DNA of 64,000 nucleotides from Rhinopithecus roxellana (lineage: Eukaryota > Chordata > Mammalia > Primates > Cercopithecidae): contig NC_044551.1 of assembly GCF_007565055.1 (NCBI RefSeq), forward strand, positions 100,154,266 to 100,218,265. Reading direction: 5' to 3'. The notes beneath the pieces are model-generated. The model saw only the letters and a list, made by a program, of their open reading frames with translations. It had not been told where the DNA came from and searched no databases. Below, piece after piece: positions 34,022 through 46,240 of the stretch (within the stretch, counting starts at the first letter, position 1; every line of letters begins with the position of its first letter). A program made the translations under genes and the position numbers.

Positions 34022-34679
34022 TTTGGGGGGATAGTGACTAGAAGATTTCTGATTAATTCAGATCTTCACAAGTGAGGTTATCTGGTAGAAATAAATAGCT
34101 TTTAGATATAAATAAGTCTTTTTAGATATAATTAAAATAAGTCCCAATATAGAGCAAATTATCTTGATCTATAAATTAGGCCAAGTTGTTACTTCCCAGT
34201 CCTTAACTTCATTTTTGTTAACATCACCCAAAATCATTAAATAAAATACAGAACTTGCTTTTGTTTACTTTTTCTCTTTAGTTGATTCAAAATACCAAGG
34301 CCTCTTCTGCCACATGTGCCCAATAGTTCATTTTATTTTGTTTATAATTCTAATATTTACTACTTTACAATTTGTTTAATCTAATAACTATAAAGTCCTA
34401 GATATTTTTGCTATAGTACATTGTAGTACTCAATCATTTTCTTATCAGGAACTATGAAGATTGTACTAAGTGCTTGAGAAAGAACTAAATAGGAATAGCG
34501 GCTGTAAATATATATAATTAATTTGAACACTAAAATAATTTTAAAAAATCATCTTCTAACAAACTATTCATTATTTTCTCTTCTATGCATATGGGGCTGT
34601 TCTAGGAGAGGGATGTGGTCTTGATCCTCTCAGATTTATTTCCCCGTCTATAAAATGAAAGGCTTTATTGAAAGGCCGG
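34022..34679. other. Unique AT-rich interval
   Basis: Nothing recognised. A small dispersed duplication, 'ttttagatataa(a/t)ta', occurs twice at 34100-34136. Confidence 0.45.
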
Positions 34680-34900
34680 GTTTATTTCTACTAATCTAGG
34701 GAGCCAGTGTAGTAGAGGAGAATGGATTAAGATAGATTCATTTACAAATCCTGGCTCAGTAACCTTCTAACAACACAATCTGAAGTAAGTTCCTCTGCTT
34801 TCCTGAAACTCTATTTCTTCAATAGTAAAATGTTAATAATCCCATTTGCAGGACTACTGTGAAAATTGAGATAATATATGTCAAGTGCTTACATGGTGTG
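34680..34900 (+). mobile_element. MIR SINE, sense
   Basis: 'atggattaagatagattcatttacaaatcctggctcag', 'aagtaagttcctctgctttcc', 'ttcaatagtaaaatgttaataatccc' and 'gtgaaaattgagataatatatgtcaagtgctt' follow the MIR order (tRNA-like head, core, CORE-SINE 3' end). Confidence 0.85.
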
Positions 34901-35579
34901 TTCCCAAATTGGCAGTCATTATCTAAGAATTTTATCTTTGGACAAAAGTTAGTGTGACATATTTTAAATCATTAATGATTCCAAATTGAAAGTTAGCATC
35001 TGAACTCTTAAGCCAAAAATGCCATTTTATTGGCTTTTTATACCATGGGTTGCTTTTCCCTTGGCACCATTTGTAGCTCTTTTCTACCTAACCTAAAAAA
35101 AGAAAAAAGAAAAAATGGTACAGATTTGTCATCAGATACTATACAATAGTGGCTCAAACTTTTCCACCCTGGGAATTAGACAACACAAGAGAGATTTCTT
35201 TTTCAGACATAGCCATATCAGTAGTTTTCTCCAAAGAGACCAACATATGTTGCAAAATATAATTTCAGGAAAGAAAAAGGCCTATTTTAAGGTAATTATA
35301 TTTAGCTCTGTGATATACACCTGAAAAAATTACAGATCCCTTTAGAAGGTAAATAGAAAGTATGAAGTTTGCACTGTATATATTCTCCCTCTTATGAAAA
35401 GGGAAACTGAAATAAATAAAAATAAATCACGTATTCAATATGCATTCAACAACTAAAGTATGCCAGGTAGTGTGATTACTTGGAAAACAAACAAACAAAC
35501 AAAAAAATAAAGACAATTTAAACAGTGCGTTCAGGAATTTGACATGGGCATTCTAAGTTATGTGATATAAGACCTATGT
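34901..35579. other. Unique interval; (AAAC)n at 35488-35506
   Basis: A-rich run near 35094-35114 and a short CAAA/AAAC repeat. No gene recognised; the frame at 35115-35324 has no features. Confidence 0.45.
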
Positions 35580-36060
35580 ATCAATAAGGGTCCTTATTAC
35601 AAGCAACAGGATCCAACTTTTACATATAAAACATATTTCCCTAAAGGCTATTATGAAGCTCATTGAAACCTTGATGAAACTGAAGAACCAACGTGGAGGA
35701 TGAATATATGGAAATAATTACCTGCACACCACAGAAGTGGTTTGGAGAGTTAGCCATTGCCCTGGGACAGAGCTACATGCTTCACTTATCACCTCATAGT
35801 ACTTCTCACCCTCCAAGGACACCATCATCCTGACACTGCTGCAGCCACCACTACCAAGGAGAAGGTACCCCTGTACAAGATTCCAGATCTAAGTCCAAGT
35901 GTATGTCTCTGATTTGTAGATGGTAAGTCACCTGCCAGTACTGCAAAGGATGCTGGGAAATTGAATTTCTAATCTTCTCAGGTTCTATAATGAGTGGCAG
36001 CCACTGCTGAGTTTCATACAAAGTGAAATTCCTCAAAAGAAAATTTTCACTGAGCAGGTG
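35580..36060 (+). repeat. Ancient interspersed repeat, second copy of an unnamed family
   Basis: 'attacaagcaacaggatccaac' opens like 'ctgcaagtaacagaaaccc'. It closes with 'agtcacctgccagtactgcaaaggatgctgggaaattg', matching 'gtcacatgcccacctctagctgcaagggaggctgggaaatg'. Same block order as 5360-5800. Confidence 0.45.
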
Positions 36061-36198
36061 AGTTCATAATCCAGGTTATCTAAAATAATGATAAATATTC
36101 ACTATGCTGCTTGAAACTATCACCATGCTATTAATTTTCTACACATTCTATTAACTTTCTGACAGGAGTCAGGTTACTCCTCTCCTATGTTCTAAGTT

Positions 36199-37034
36199 CA
36201 GTCATGGGTCACTTATTGATGGGGATATTTTCTGAGAAATGCATCATTAGGCAATTTTGTTAATGTGTGAACATCGTAGGGCATACTTTCATAAACCTAG
36301 ATGGTACAGCCTGTGACACACATAGGCTATATGGTATAGCCTATTGCTCCTAGGCACAAACCTATACGGTATGTTACCGTACTGAATACTGTAGGTAGTT
36401 GTAACACAATGGTATTTGTGTATCTAAACACATCTAAACATAAAAAACATACAGAAAAAAATATGATATAAAAAATAAAAGATGATACCCCTGTATAGGC
36501 ATTTAGCATGAACGAAGCTTGCCAGACTGGGAGTTGCTCTGCGTGAGTCAGTGAGTAGTGAGTGAATGTGAAGCCCTAGGACTTTCCTCTGCACTACTAC
36601 AGACTTTATAAACACTGTGCAGAACAGCCAGACTGCACTACGTTTATTAAAATATTTTTCTTTGTTCAATAATAGATTAACCTTAGCTTATTATACATTT
36701 TACTTTATAATTTTGAATTTTTTAAAAAATGTTGTCTCTTTTGTAATAGTATTTAGCTTAAAACACAAGCACATTATACAGCTGCACACAAATATTTTTA
36801 ACATTTTTATGCTATAAGCGTTTTGCTATTTTTAGAATTTTTTTTTTAACTTTTAAAAATTTTTTGCTAAAAATGAAGACACAGACATACACATTAACCT
36901 GGGCCTATATAGGGTCAGGATCATCAAGACGTCACTAGGTGATAGCCATTTTTCAGCTCCATTAGGATCTTAAGGGCGCACCATGGGATATGTGGCCTGT
37001 CGTTGACCAAAATGTTGTTTGTAGTGCATGACTG
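36199..37034. mobile_element. Tigger1/MER2-type mariner-like DNA transposon, both ends intact
   Basis: Starts 'cagtcatgggtcacttattg' and ends 'aaaatgttgtttgtagtgcatgactg', the MER2/Tigger1 terminal inverted repeats. Internal blocks are clear: 'ctatatggtatagcctattgctcctagg', 'actgaatactgtagg', 'gtgagtcagtgagtagtgagtg', 'ccttagcttattatacat' and 'cctatatagggtcaggatcatcaa'. At 836 bp it is an internally deleted form of the 2.4-kb Tigger1; the transposase region is absent. A 'ta' follows the right end; the left TA has mutated to 'tt'. Hypermutated CpGs are typical of its age. Confidence 0.93.
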
Positions 37035-37439
37035 TACACGGATAGATGGTAATGTACGTATTAGTACTCATAGTGCAAGCGAATCTTGACTAGAAGTCTG
37101 TAATAATCTGAAGACTCAACAGCTCCACCAAATCTCCCTTCCCTCTCCTTCAAGAGAACAAACTGTGTGGCTCTGTTCCTACTTTTCTAGCCCAGTCTTC
37201 TCACGAAGGATTTCTGCTGAATAAAATTCAGCCCCTTTGAACAGTTCACTTGGACCAATCTCTCTTGTGATTAAGACATCACTGCTTTTAATAAAGATAT
37301 ACTCAAATATATCTTTAGGGTGATTCTATCTCTTCTCTCATCTATTCTGGGATAGTTCATAGCATAACTGTCAGAAGGCAAACTTACTTAATTCAAAATA
37401 ATAATATTTATTTATTTTTTCAATTCTTTGGTGATAGAC

Positions 37440-37600
37440 ACATTGCACACACTGTGTCAATTCCTTATAACCACTAGGCAAATGTAGGTATAAAACTTAG
37501 TTATCCTTAGATGTGAGGAGACGATTTTGGGAGGTTGATTAACTTACCCAAGATTTCAAAGCCAGAAAGGAACAGTGCTGGGAGATTCTACCACACTGTG
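37440..37600 (-). mobile_element. MIR SINE, antisense, weak
   Basis: 'aggcaaatgtaggtataaaac', 'gggaggttgattaacttacccaagatttcaaagccagaaagg' reproduces the reverse of the MIR 'ccttgggcaagttac' core region. Confidence 0.6.
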
Positions 37601-40189
37601 GATATTCTCCATTCCTGACGCCCGCAAGTGGGTGATTCCGGGATGGGGATGGGGCAGTGAGGAAGACTTACCACGTCTCCTTGTGCTGGCGTCCATGTTG
37701 TTATTCAAATGTCAGGTGAATTCTATCCCAGTCCTTATCAAATCACTATTTCTACCTTCACAGAATGTAGATTTTAGTTACATGCAGACAGCTGTACAAG
37801 ATTACATGTTCCTTTTTCTTCTGGTTCAAAATTTTTACTATCTTGTGATTAAAGCTGTTTATAAGATGCAGGTATGATATAGCTGTCATTTGCCAACAGA
37901 GTGGTTGATTATTTAGTACATGTATCTCCTGTCTTCTTAGGGATCCAGCTTGCTTAGGACTAGAAAACAAGGATTGCAAAATAGACATTGGTTATTAAAA
38001 CAAAACAAAACAAAACAAAAAGCAAAAAACACCAGGAAAGATTTTCATTTATCCTGGAAAGTGTGTTTTCACGATTATTTGAATACATAACTTTTAACCA
38101 AAATTAGGGATGGGCATAGCACCTTTACATAGCTACTTTTCACATAATTGACTCAGAAATTTTTCAAACACTATGAAATGCCTTCTTTTATATGTGTTTA
38201 ATTGAATATGAGGTAGTAAATATATACCCATGTTGTATTCAGACAACAAATAATTTTGTTCGTTTCGCCTTAAAGGAGATGTTTAAAATTCAACACTGAA
38301 GGAAACTGTTTTTTTAACCTAAAGTTCCAGTCACCTCTGAAATTAAGATAAATGGCTTTAAAGAGACCATCTTGCATGTCAAGAGTTTTGTTTACAAAGC
38401 ACTATCTTAATGAGGTTAATAGAAATGAATTTGGAACAAATGGACTGAATAGCCTTGGAATACACAACTGAGAATGTAATGAAGAAAGTGTTTGGTACAA
38501 ATGTTTTAGATTTTACTGTATCCAAAATATTTAGATTATATTATAATGGTGAATGTCCAGTCCAAAACATAGTTTCAAATATACTCTTTAATGCTAATCT
38601 GAAAGTATTGATACATCATATGTAATAAATGTACCCTTTGGTGTTTCTAAAGTAGGTTTTAGTATTATGTTATTCTATGACCAAGTCATATTTAAAGTAA
38701 AAGAAGATTTAAATAAATAAAATGTATCTTAATTCCCTCAGCATGTATAATGCAAACCTCATTGTTCCAGTGAGAACCCACACTATTTATAGTTAGCTTG
38801 ATGCCTGGGTTTGACAGGCAGCCATCTGGGGCACTGCAAGAGGCCATTTTGAAAACACAAACCTTCAATAAGATCAAAGTCTCTACAGACGTATTAAATT
38901 ATACCCAGATAGAAAAGTATGTGTCCTCAGTCTTTCATTTGAAATTTAACATTGATACGTGCTCTATGCGTTTTCAGTTTCATGTATACACATAAAATCC
39001 ATACCACTGAAATGCTGAGAGATGGCTGGAAAAAAAAAAAAAAAAAGAATCTAAACTAGGATCACATGTCCTTTCCGGCCTCTAACTGTGGCATTCATCT
39101 GACATAATAGAGACTCAGAAACACAGTGCGCCTTCACTCTGCGGGGGTTACAAAGCTGTTCAGTGTAGGAAATCAGCACGTGAATATCTCTACCCCTAGC
39201 TAGAAAATGAAAAACACCTGACACTTGAGAACTGTTAGTACATGATTTGAATGCCATTAGGGGCTGCTCCTACACATTTCGTATTACAGCTGTGGAGTGT
39301 GTAACCCATGAATAGCACTTGTGTTATGTTTGCTTTAAAAAACTGTGTTGATCCCTCCAGGCGCTCTATTTGCAAGTACTCCCACATGAGGCATAGAGCA
39401 GGGGGAAACTGGAGCAAACAGATCTGTCTTACAGAGAGACTGTTCTACAAGGATATATTTTTAGAGGCTGGAAAAATGGGTAGTGTACCTCCCATTCCGC
39501 TTATAACTTTTAAAAGACCTTGGCCTAGGAGGTCTTTTATTGACTTAACTAAAACTATTTGTACAATGTGCAGGGCTCAAGGTCTAGGCAACCATCTCCA
39601 TGTGGCTGAGAGTTTTAATAAAGTTTGACATGGTCTTTCTGGATTTAGTTTGTGGAAGGAAGGTTATAACACAAGTGTTTTTCTTTGGAAAAAGCTGCTC
39701 TTTGGGGTTTTTAAAACCACTTCTCAAATTGTGAAAATCACATCAGAGATAATCTTTCAATATGTTACAAGGTTTATATTTCTTTTGGATTTTTTTCAGG
39801 GTGGCCTCATTTTAGAATTTCAGGGTTGGAATAAAATGTCTTAATATCTTTTGAAATAAAATTTCTATATGTTTTCTCTATATACAGACCAGTCTAGACC
39901 AAAGTGGTGTATTTTAGAAATATGGAAGCTAACAACTAAACTTGCTTCTGAATAATCGAGTACATCATGAAAATTATAGTTGGATTTCTGCCGTAGTTTT
40001 CTCTTCTGATCACAATTTTTGATAAGCTCCTTTGCTTTTTTAAATTACTATTAGGATTTATTTGTTTGTTTGTTTGTTTGTAGGTAGTTATCAGGATTAC
40101 ACAGGCATACCTGGAAAGGAATTGGGCTTGGAGCATGGTTGCACCTGATAAAGAAATCTGTCAATTACTGAATAATGGCTATATGGTGA
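37601..40189. other. Unique interval with short simple repeats
   Basis: (AAAAC)n at 37997-38020, an A run at 39029-39046 and (GTTT)n at 40057-40080. No exon or repeat family recognised. The 106-codon frame at 39308-39628 shows no domain, no signal and no codon bias that I can judge. Confidence 0.45.
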
Positions 40190-40350
40190 GTGATTTACAT
40201 ATATCGCTGCATTTAACACACATACAACTTTGCAGATATTCCACAAGGTAGATATTATATTTATTTTTATAGATGAGCATGCTTTCTCAAACTATAAAAT
40301 CAGGAAATGGCAGAGATGAAACTCAAAGTTGTCATAAAAGTTTGTGCTTA
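40190..40350 (-). mobile_element. MIR SINE, antisense
   Basis: 'gatttacatatatcgctgcatttaacacacat', 'aaggtagatattatatttatttttatagatgagca' and 'aaatggcagagatgaaactcaaag' match the reverse MIR order. Confidence 0.75.
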
Positions 40351-40534
40351 TAAACATCTTCTATTGCCTTCATCAAATAATTGTGAAAATTTCCCAGGAT
40401 TCCTGTCTTCAAAAAAATCTTTTCAAATCTTGACATGACTCTTGATTACTGAATAGCTCTGTCTCCTTCTTTGCCTTTTAAATAAATACCTAAAGAACAG
40501 TCTAAGAAACTTGATAAAATCCCATTTCTGTATA

Positions 40535-40700
40535 TAGTGATTTGCAAACCTGGATGTCATTAAAATCGTCTACAAAGCTTTTAAAAAATACCAGTGGCTT
40601 ATCCTATATCAGACCATTCACATCAGAATGGCTGGAGGTTGAGCCAGGACATGGATATTTTTAAAGGCTCTCTTGGTGATTCTAATAAGCAGCCAGGGCC
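40535..40700 (+). mobile_element. MER5-type hAT-Charlie DNA transposon
   Basis: 'cctggatgtcattaaaatcgtctacaaagcttttaaaaa' and 'acatggatatttttaaaggctctcttggtgattctaataagcagccagg' form the near-palindromic ends of a MER5-type element. About 165 bp. Confidence 0.8.
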
Positions 40701-42283
40701 CCAAACCTGGCCTATATATTGTCATAAAATGCATAAATTCTGATTCTCCACATGTCTTCGTCAGCTATAATAAAAATTATAAAAATGTTTTATCTTTTTG
40801 TGGAAAACAACCGTGGTATTTTTGTGTATTTATACGTGGGCTTATCAGCACACTATTCTTCCTAATTGGAGGATGTGTTGGAATCCACATCTTTCTAAGT
40901 CAATGTCAAGAACAGTGACTTAGAAAGCAACATGGTAGGCAACTGGGGATACAAGACAATAAGGTTGATATCACTTGATCTTACAACTTTTTGTCTTTTT
41001 TTTTTTTGGCCAGTAATTTAAAATACATGTCTTGTTTAAAAGGTGCCATCTGCCTGCCCAGGCACCTGTAACCACTTTTTATTAGAGGAATAAAAAGTGA
41101 GGAAAAGTGCAAAAACCTGTTCAAGGACTTTTAATTCTATGTTTATCCCTCTCTGGGGCAACATGCTGGTATGGAATCCCTTCCAATCACTATTATTTGC
41201 TATTGAATTAGGTTTTGTCTAACTCGCCTCCCAGCCTGGCTTATGTCTTTAAACCACTGCCCCAATTCAGCCAGCCATGAGTACAGATTCAGTTTCTCTG
41301 CCAGGTGTTGACAAACGTCTCTGTTATTGACAACATGAGGAATGAATGACACATATACCTTTCTTTTGTAATTATGTCTATTGGCAAACATCATTTTCCT
41401 ATCACTGAAAATGGCAACATCATCAAGTGTCAAATGTTCCTAGAAAACTGAGATCAGTTCTTAAGAGGCAATGCTGTGAAATCAAGGTAGATGTTACATG
41501 AGAGGAGGTCTGTTCTTAAGAGAAACACTTCGGGTATCATGTGATATTAAATTATCATACCCAGTGATCTACACTGAGTTTGGGCAGCAGTGGGGGAAGG
41601 AGGTACTCTACATTTTGGCAAATTAAAGGATAGCTAAAATTTATAAGCTGTGCATATCTTCTGGTTGCATACCTGATTTACTCACCATCATTTTTCCTCT
41701 TCATTTTTTTTGCTTTAGAAGACTGAACTGGAAAGATTTCATCCATAGGCTGCATTATACTCTGGTACAAGTTGGCCAGTGGGACTATTGGTTGAATTGG
41801 TTGTAGGATGAGAATATAGCTAGGGTATTATTCTTCCAGCTTCCTTCTTGTGGGGTCACTGGAAGTTGTCAGCATTCCTTTACCAAAGGTCATGCTTTTC
41901 ATCATGTAAGTCTCTCTATACAGCTCTTTATTGCTGGCTTGTTTAACTATTCCCTCTTCTTGCCCATTCATGCTGAAGAGAGCCAAATGACTCACCACTC
42001 TTGCTGGCCTCAGGGATCTGCACAGTTATTTGGTTTCTCCCAAACTTGCCCACATCTTTGTTAATAGTTCCTTTATTAAACAGTCTGCAACTATCCAGCT
42101 TGAGTGTGCTGTGTCTAAGAAATAACCTTGGAAGAAACGTGAAGTTCTAATTTCCTTGGAAGAAATTCTAATTGCCATGGTATCTTTAAACTTACATGTC
42201 CACGATAGTTGTCTTGGGAATTGTCCATCTTAAACTCTAGGTTAGAATGTTGGTTATTTATTGGGTAATACTTTCTTGGAGTA
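40701..42283. other. Unique interval; possible LTR-like relic at 41840-42130
   Basis: T run at 40996-41008. 'gagagccaaatgactcacc...gttcctttattaaacagtctgcaac...gagtgtgctgtgtc' at 41975-42120 recalls the polyadenylation end of an old LTR, but I cannot assign it. No gene seen; the frame at 41200-41433 is unremarkable. Confidence 0.35.
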
Positions 42284-42390
42284 CTTTTTCTTTCTTTCCT
42301 TCCTTCTCTATTTCTCTCCTTCCTTCTCTATCTCTCTCCTTCCTTCCCTCCCTCCCTTTCTCCTCTCCCCTCCTTTCCTCTCCTCTCCTC

Positions 42391-42421
<31 letters not shown>

Positions 42422-42615
42422 CCTCTCTCTCTCTCTCCCCTTCCTTCCTTCTTTACTTTCTTCCTTGCTTCTTTCCTTCCTTCCTTCTTTCCCTTCTTCC
42501 TTTTCTCCTTTCTTCCTTCCTTCCTTCCTACTTCCCTCCTTCCTTCCTTTCTTCCTTGTTTCCTTCCTTCCTTCCTTCCTTCCTTCCTTCCTTCCTTCCT
42601 TCCTTCCTTCCTTCC
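42284..42615. repeat. 330-bp polypyrimidine (CCTT/CTTT/CTCC)n tract
   Basis: Almost all C and T on the plus strand, with only a scattering of purines. 42559-42615 is a perfect (TTCC)n run. Mirror-repeat-rich pyrimidine tracts of this type can form triplex H-DNA. Long open frames exist on both strands only because the tract lacks stop codons. Confidence 0.96.
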
Positions 42616-43489
42616 ACATTTGTGCCTGCCTGCTTTTATTTACTATTTTGCTTAGACAAATTTGGTACTCAGGTTTGGTCTAGAGATATTAATTTAGGGA
42701 AGAGAGAACTATAGAGCATTTTTAGAAACATGACATACTAATACATTACTGTTTTTTTCAGAGAATGGTTATATTTACTATAATAGTTAAAAGATTGAAG
42801 TTTGATTATGTAGTAGTCGTTAGCTTTAATTGCTGACTGTTTTTATTCATCCACTTATGAAGCATATAGTAAGGTTGTATTTCTTGACTCCTACATGGTT
42901 GAAGGGATTATGTGACTTTCTGTTCAGTAATTTATGAGTGAAAGTGCCAAGTGTCACTTTCCACTTGGGCTGGATCATTTGATCCCACTGTGGAACAGTT
43001 CAGAGGTGTTTTGTTCTTTTCATAACAATGCCAGAAATGTTGTAGATAGTGCCTGCTCCCTCAACTCTAGTCCCCATATCAGGTTGTAATAAAACTTTGA
43101 ACAGTAATTTCATATAGTGGGAGTGAGAAACTTTTTGTTTAAATCTATCCTAACTGATATATACTATGATACAGTAGCTTGTACAAGTTAGATTATCCTC
43201 AGTAATAGAATTACTCTTGTTTGTATTTTTATATTCTTTATTGAATAGGAGGGAGAAAAGGGCTAAGTTAAGGCTAGTAGGTAAAATAATTACATGTGGA
43301 AATATGTTGCACAAATAGATGCCAAATTGGTGTCAGGAAAAAAATTATTGAGAATGAGTATTAGAAAATGAGGATACTATGTACCTAAGCACGCACTAAG
43401 TTCTGGTATTGAGAGTGGAGAGTTGAGTACCCAATTTATGTTAAGTTATGGGAGGCATTTTAATAGTATTTAATAACCACAAGAGTCCT
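42616..43489. other. Unique interval; possible ancient repeat at 42880-43210
   Basis: 'gtgaaagtgccaagtgtcactttccacttgggctggatcat' and 'aatgccagaaatgttgtagatagtgcctgctccctcaac' follow an old mammalian repeat order ('gaagtgatgtgtgccacttcc...gatggctgctccatcagcc'), ending in 'tatcctaactgatata', like 'cctgactgatacac'. Family not named. Confidence 0.4.
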
Positions 43490-43880
43490 GCATACAGTCG
43501 TTCTACAATACCTATTGAATGCCTTCTGTTTGTGATGTATTGTAGTAGATGTTAGGGATATAGCAATAAGCAAAATAAGCACAGTCCCTGCTCTTACAGA
43601 AATCACCTGAGAGCCTACAGGACAGGCAATAAAAAATTTACACTGAGGAATGGAGAGTGCTAAGAAGAAAGAGCCCTTGCTCTGGGAGCAGGTAGAAGAG
43701 TGTTTGATTATCTGATAAACGCATCAGAGAAAGTTTCCTGGGAGAGGGAATGTCTAGGCTGGGACACGGAGTATGAATAAGAGTAAGCAAGCAAAGAGAT
43801 GGAGTTTTCTACACATAAGGAGCAATCTATATGTTGGAGCCTGGCATTTCTTAGGAACTAGAAGAAAGTGTAACATGGCT
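43490..43880 (+). repeat. Ancient interspersed repeat
   Basis: 'gaatgccttctgtttgtgatgtattgtag', 'ggatatagcaataagcaaaataagcacagtccctgctcttac', 'gagaaagtttcctgggagaggg' and 'ggctgggacacggagtatgaataagag' follow a well-known mammalian repeat order ('ctactatgtgccaggcactg...gaacaagacagacacggtccctgccctc...'). Family not named with confidence. A shorter piece of the same order lies at 48985-49180. Confidence 0.55.
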
Positions 43881-44074
43881 ATTTTAGCAAAAACAGGTCA
43901 AAAAAGCTGACTTTTCCATATGCTGCCCAAGGAATTAGGTAACCAACACAAAAGTGCAGGGGAGTTAACTCCTATTGGGGCAATCTTTATCAAATTGGAG
44001 ACAGGAAAGAGGAGAGAGAGAGACATGACAGATGCATTTCCTCTTTAATCCTCCCTCTACAATAATAATAATGA

Positions 44075-44295
44075 TATAACAAACATGCTAACATTTGTTG
44101 AGAGCTTAGTATGTATTGGGCACCATTCAGAGCACTTGAAACTTATTACCACATTAAATCCTCAAAGCACTTCAAAATCCTAATGTGTGCACAGAGGTTT
44201 TGAGTAGCTTTCCCAGTGTGACGCTTTTATTATGTGACACAGTCAGGCTTTGAACTGAGATCTGCTGAAAGCAGAGCTGGCTCACACTGTTCAGT
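44075..44295 (-). mobile_element. MIR SINE, antisense, long
   Basis: 'ttgagagcttagtatgtattgggcaccattc', 'cattaaatcctcaaagcac', 'tagctttcccagtgtgacgctttt' and 'caggctttgaactgagatctg' cover most of MIR in reverse. Confidence 0.88.
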
Positions 44296-45689
44296 CAGGT
44301 AGAGGCTGAACTTACTGCTAAAAAGAGATAATCTGATTGGGTTGGTAACTACCTGATATAAATACCACTTAAGAAAAGAAGATGGAAATTGACAAGCACT
44401 ATTACAATTTCTAACTAGGTGATAGATTTGGTGTTGTGATTTTTTTCCCTATGTTCTTGAGTATAAAGTTGCAGTTTCAATGGTGCCTGAAATGTGTGCA
44501 GTAAAACACAGCTGGTAACTGACTTTAACTGTAATTATTGGCCTCTTACCAATATTTAAAGATGCATTGCATGGATCAGTGCTTTGAACTTTGCTTTTTG
44601 TTTTTTATCAACAGTGTGCCATTACTTTCCCAAAGACCTTTTCTTCACCTTTATTTAGATCTTGCAGTGATCTATAATTACATGAAACTAAAAATTCTCT
44701 ATGGATTGATTTCCATAAATTACAAATATGTCATGCGTTATGTTACCAGGCAAAAGGGCAGCAAACCAATTTGTTACACCAGTAGTACATTTATTAGAAC
44801 TTGGACAATGATCCATTTGTTGAAAGCCTTCTGGTTTTAACTCTTTAGCCCAGATTTCAACTGAGATAGAAATTCTATGGAAAATGGAATTTGAATCACT
44901 TGTTACTCATAATGGTTAGAAAACAGAACAATTTTGGCTAGGTGGTTGTAAATTGGTATTTGTCTGTAATGCATCTATTTTTAATTCAATTTTCTGTGAT
45001 AGAGAATAAATACATAGTATTTTGCAACATCTTAAGTGTATGAATTCCAAATTAATGCCACTGCCAATATATAAACCAATTCTACTGTATTAAATTATAG
45101 GTTTAGTAAAAGGAATACTAGTAACTTAGATTTATTTTAAAAATAAGGAAATATTACACATTATGGAACTTGAAAATTAAGTTGGATTCTCCCAATGTCT
45201 TCAGTGGTCCTTAGTAATCAATTAAAAATGAATCCAATAAATGGGATTTAAGTGGTAAGAATGAAGTAATTTTCACAGGAGAACCTATATCCCATCTGGC
45301 AGCAGCTTGATTGGAACAATATTTGTCACATGATTCTGATATTACTCCATTCTGCAATTGTGAACTCAAAGGCTCTGATCATTCCCTTAAAACTTTTTTT
45401 TTCTGTTTTGAAAACTGCAGTAATATCTATGTGCACAAATAGCATGACATTTTCCAATCCTCCTAGGCTTGAAATGTTATATTTATCATTGATTCTTCTT
45501 CTCTCTTGCTCTATTGCCCAATGTGATGTCAAGTCCCACTTTTCTAGTAATAGTTCTTCCATTATTATTTTCTGTATGTGGCAGTTACCACCATCAGAGT
45601 TCAATTTCCTCTCACTTTGATTATTAACTGTTTTTTTCTGCCTTCATCCATAGTACACACTAATATCAGATAATATTTATGGGACATAA
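44296..45689. other. Unique AT-rich interval
   Basis: No gene or repeat recognised. Two frames of 90-100 codons (44538-44840; 45330-45620) have no recognisable domain. Confidence 0.45.
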
Positions 45690-46100
45690 GATCATTCATG
45701 TCATTCCCTTCCTCTAAAACATTCTATTGCACACAGGCTGGAGTCCCAAGAACTCTGACATAAAATTCAGATTACATCATATTTCCCTGCCAGCCTACTG
45801 TACCAAATTTCTCTTTTGATCACTACATTTCTTAGATTACTCACCATCCTCAAATTATGCTTGCCCTCTTGTAATCGTATTTATTTCTAAAATTATCAGC
45901 TCCTATTTTGGCCCACCAATATTTCTCTTATATTTCACAGTTCAGTTTCAATGTATATTCCTTTTTTCTTACAAAGCAATTATCACATTACTTATAATCT
46001 ACTTTTAGTTATTTGTGTATATTTATTATTATTGTTATAATTCTATATTCGTTGTCTCAATGACGCATTCTCTATGATATCTCCATGGCATGTCTTTTAC
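45690..46100 (+). mobile_element. L2 LINE fragment
   Basis: 'cattcccttcctctaaaacattctattgcacacaggctggagtccc' and 'catatttccctgccagcctac' match the upstream L2 order ('...ccaatggcttcccattgctcttaggataaagtcc...gcctacctctccagcctc'). It ends in 'ttgtctcaatgacgcattc'. Confidence 0.65.
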
Positions 46101-46109
46101 GTTCTCCAC

Positions 46110-46240
46110 TTTTAACAGATGATAAACTGGGGCTTAGAGAATTTAAGAAGGTTTGTGAGGTCATCCAGCCAGCATAGACAGAGCCAGGACCAAACCTAAG
46201 TCAGGTAACTCTTGAAATCAAGGGACTCTGATATTCTGTG
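46110..46240 (-). mobile_element. MIR SINE, antisense
   Basis: 'cagatgataaactggggcttagagaatttaagaaggtttgtgaggtcatccagccag' is a clear reverse MIR core ('cagatgaggaaactgaggcacagag...'). Confidence 0.85.

Noticed and set aside
39308..39628. 106-codon frame in unique sequence
   Set aside because: No domain, signal, splice-site context or start context that I can support; length is within chance for this amount of DNA.
42247..42714. 155-codon frame of S, F, L and P, and an antisense 103-codon K/E/G/R frame
   Set aside because: Translation of the (CCTT)n tract, which contains few stop codons in any frame.
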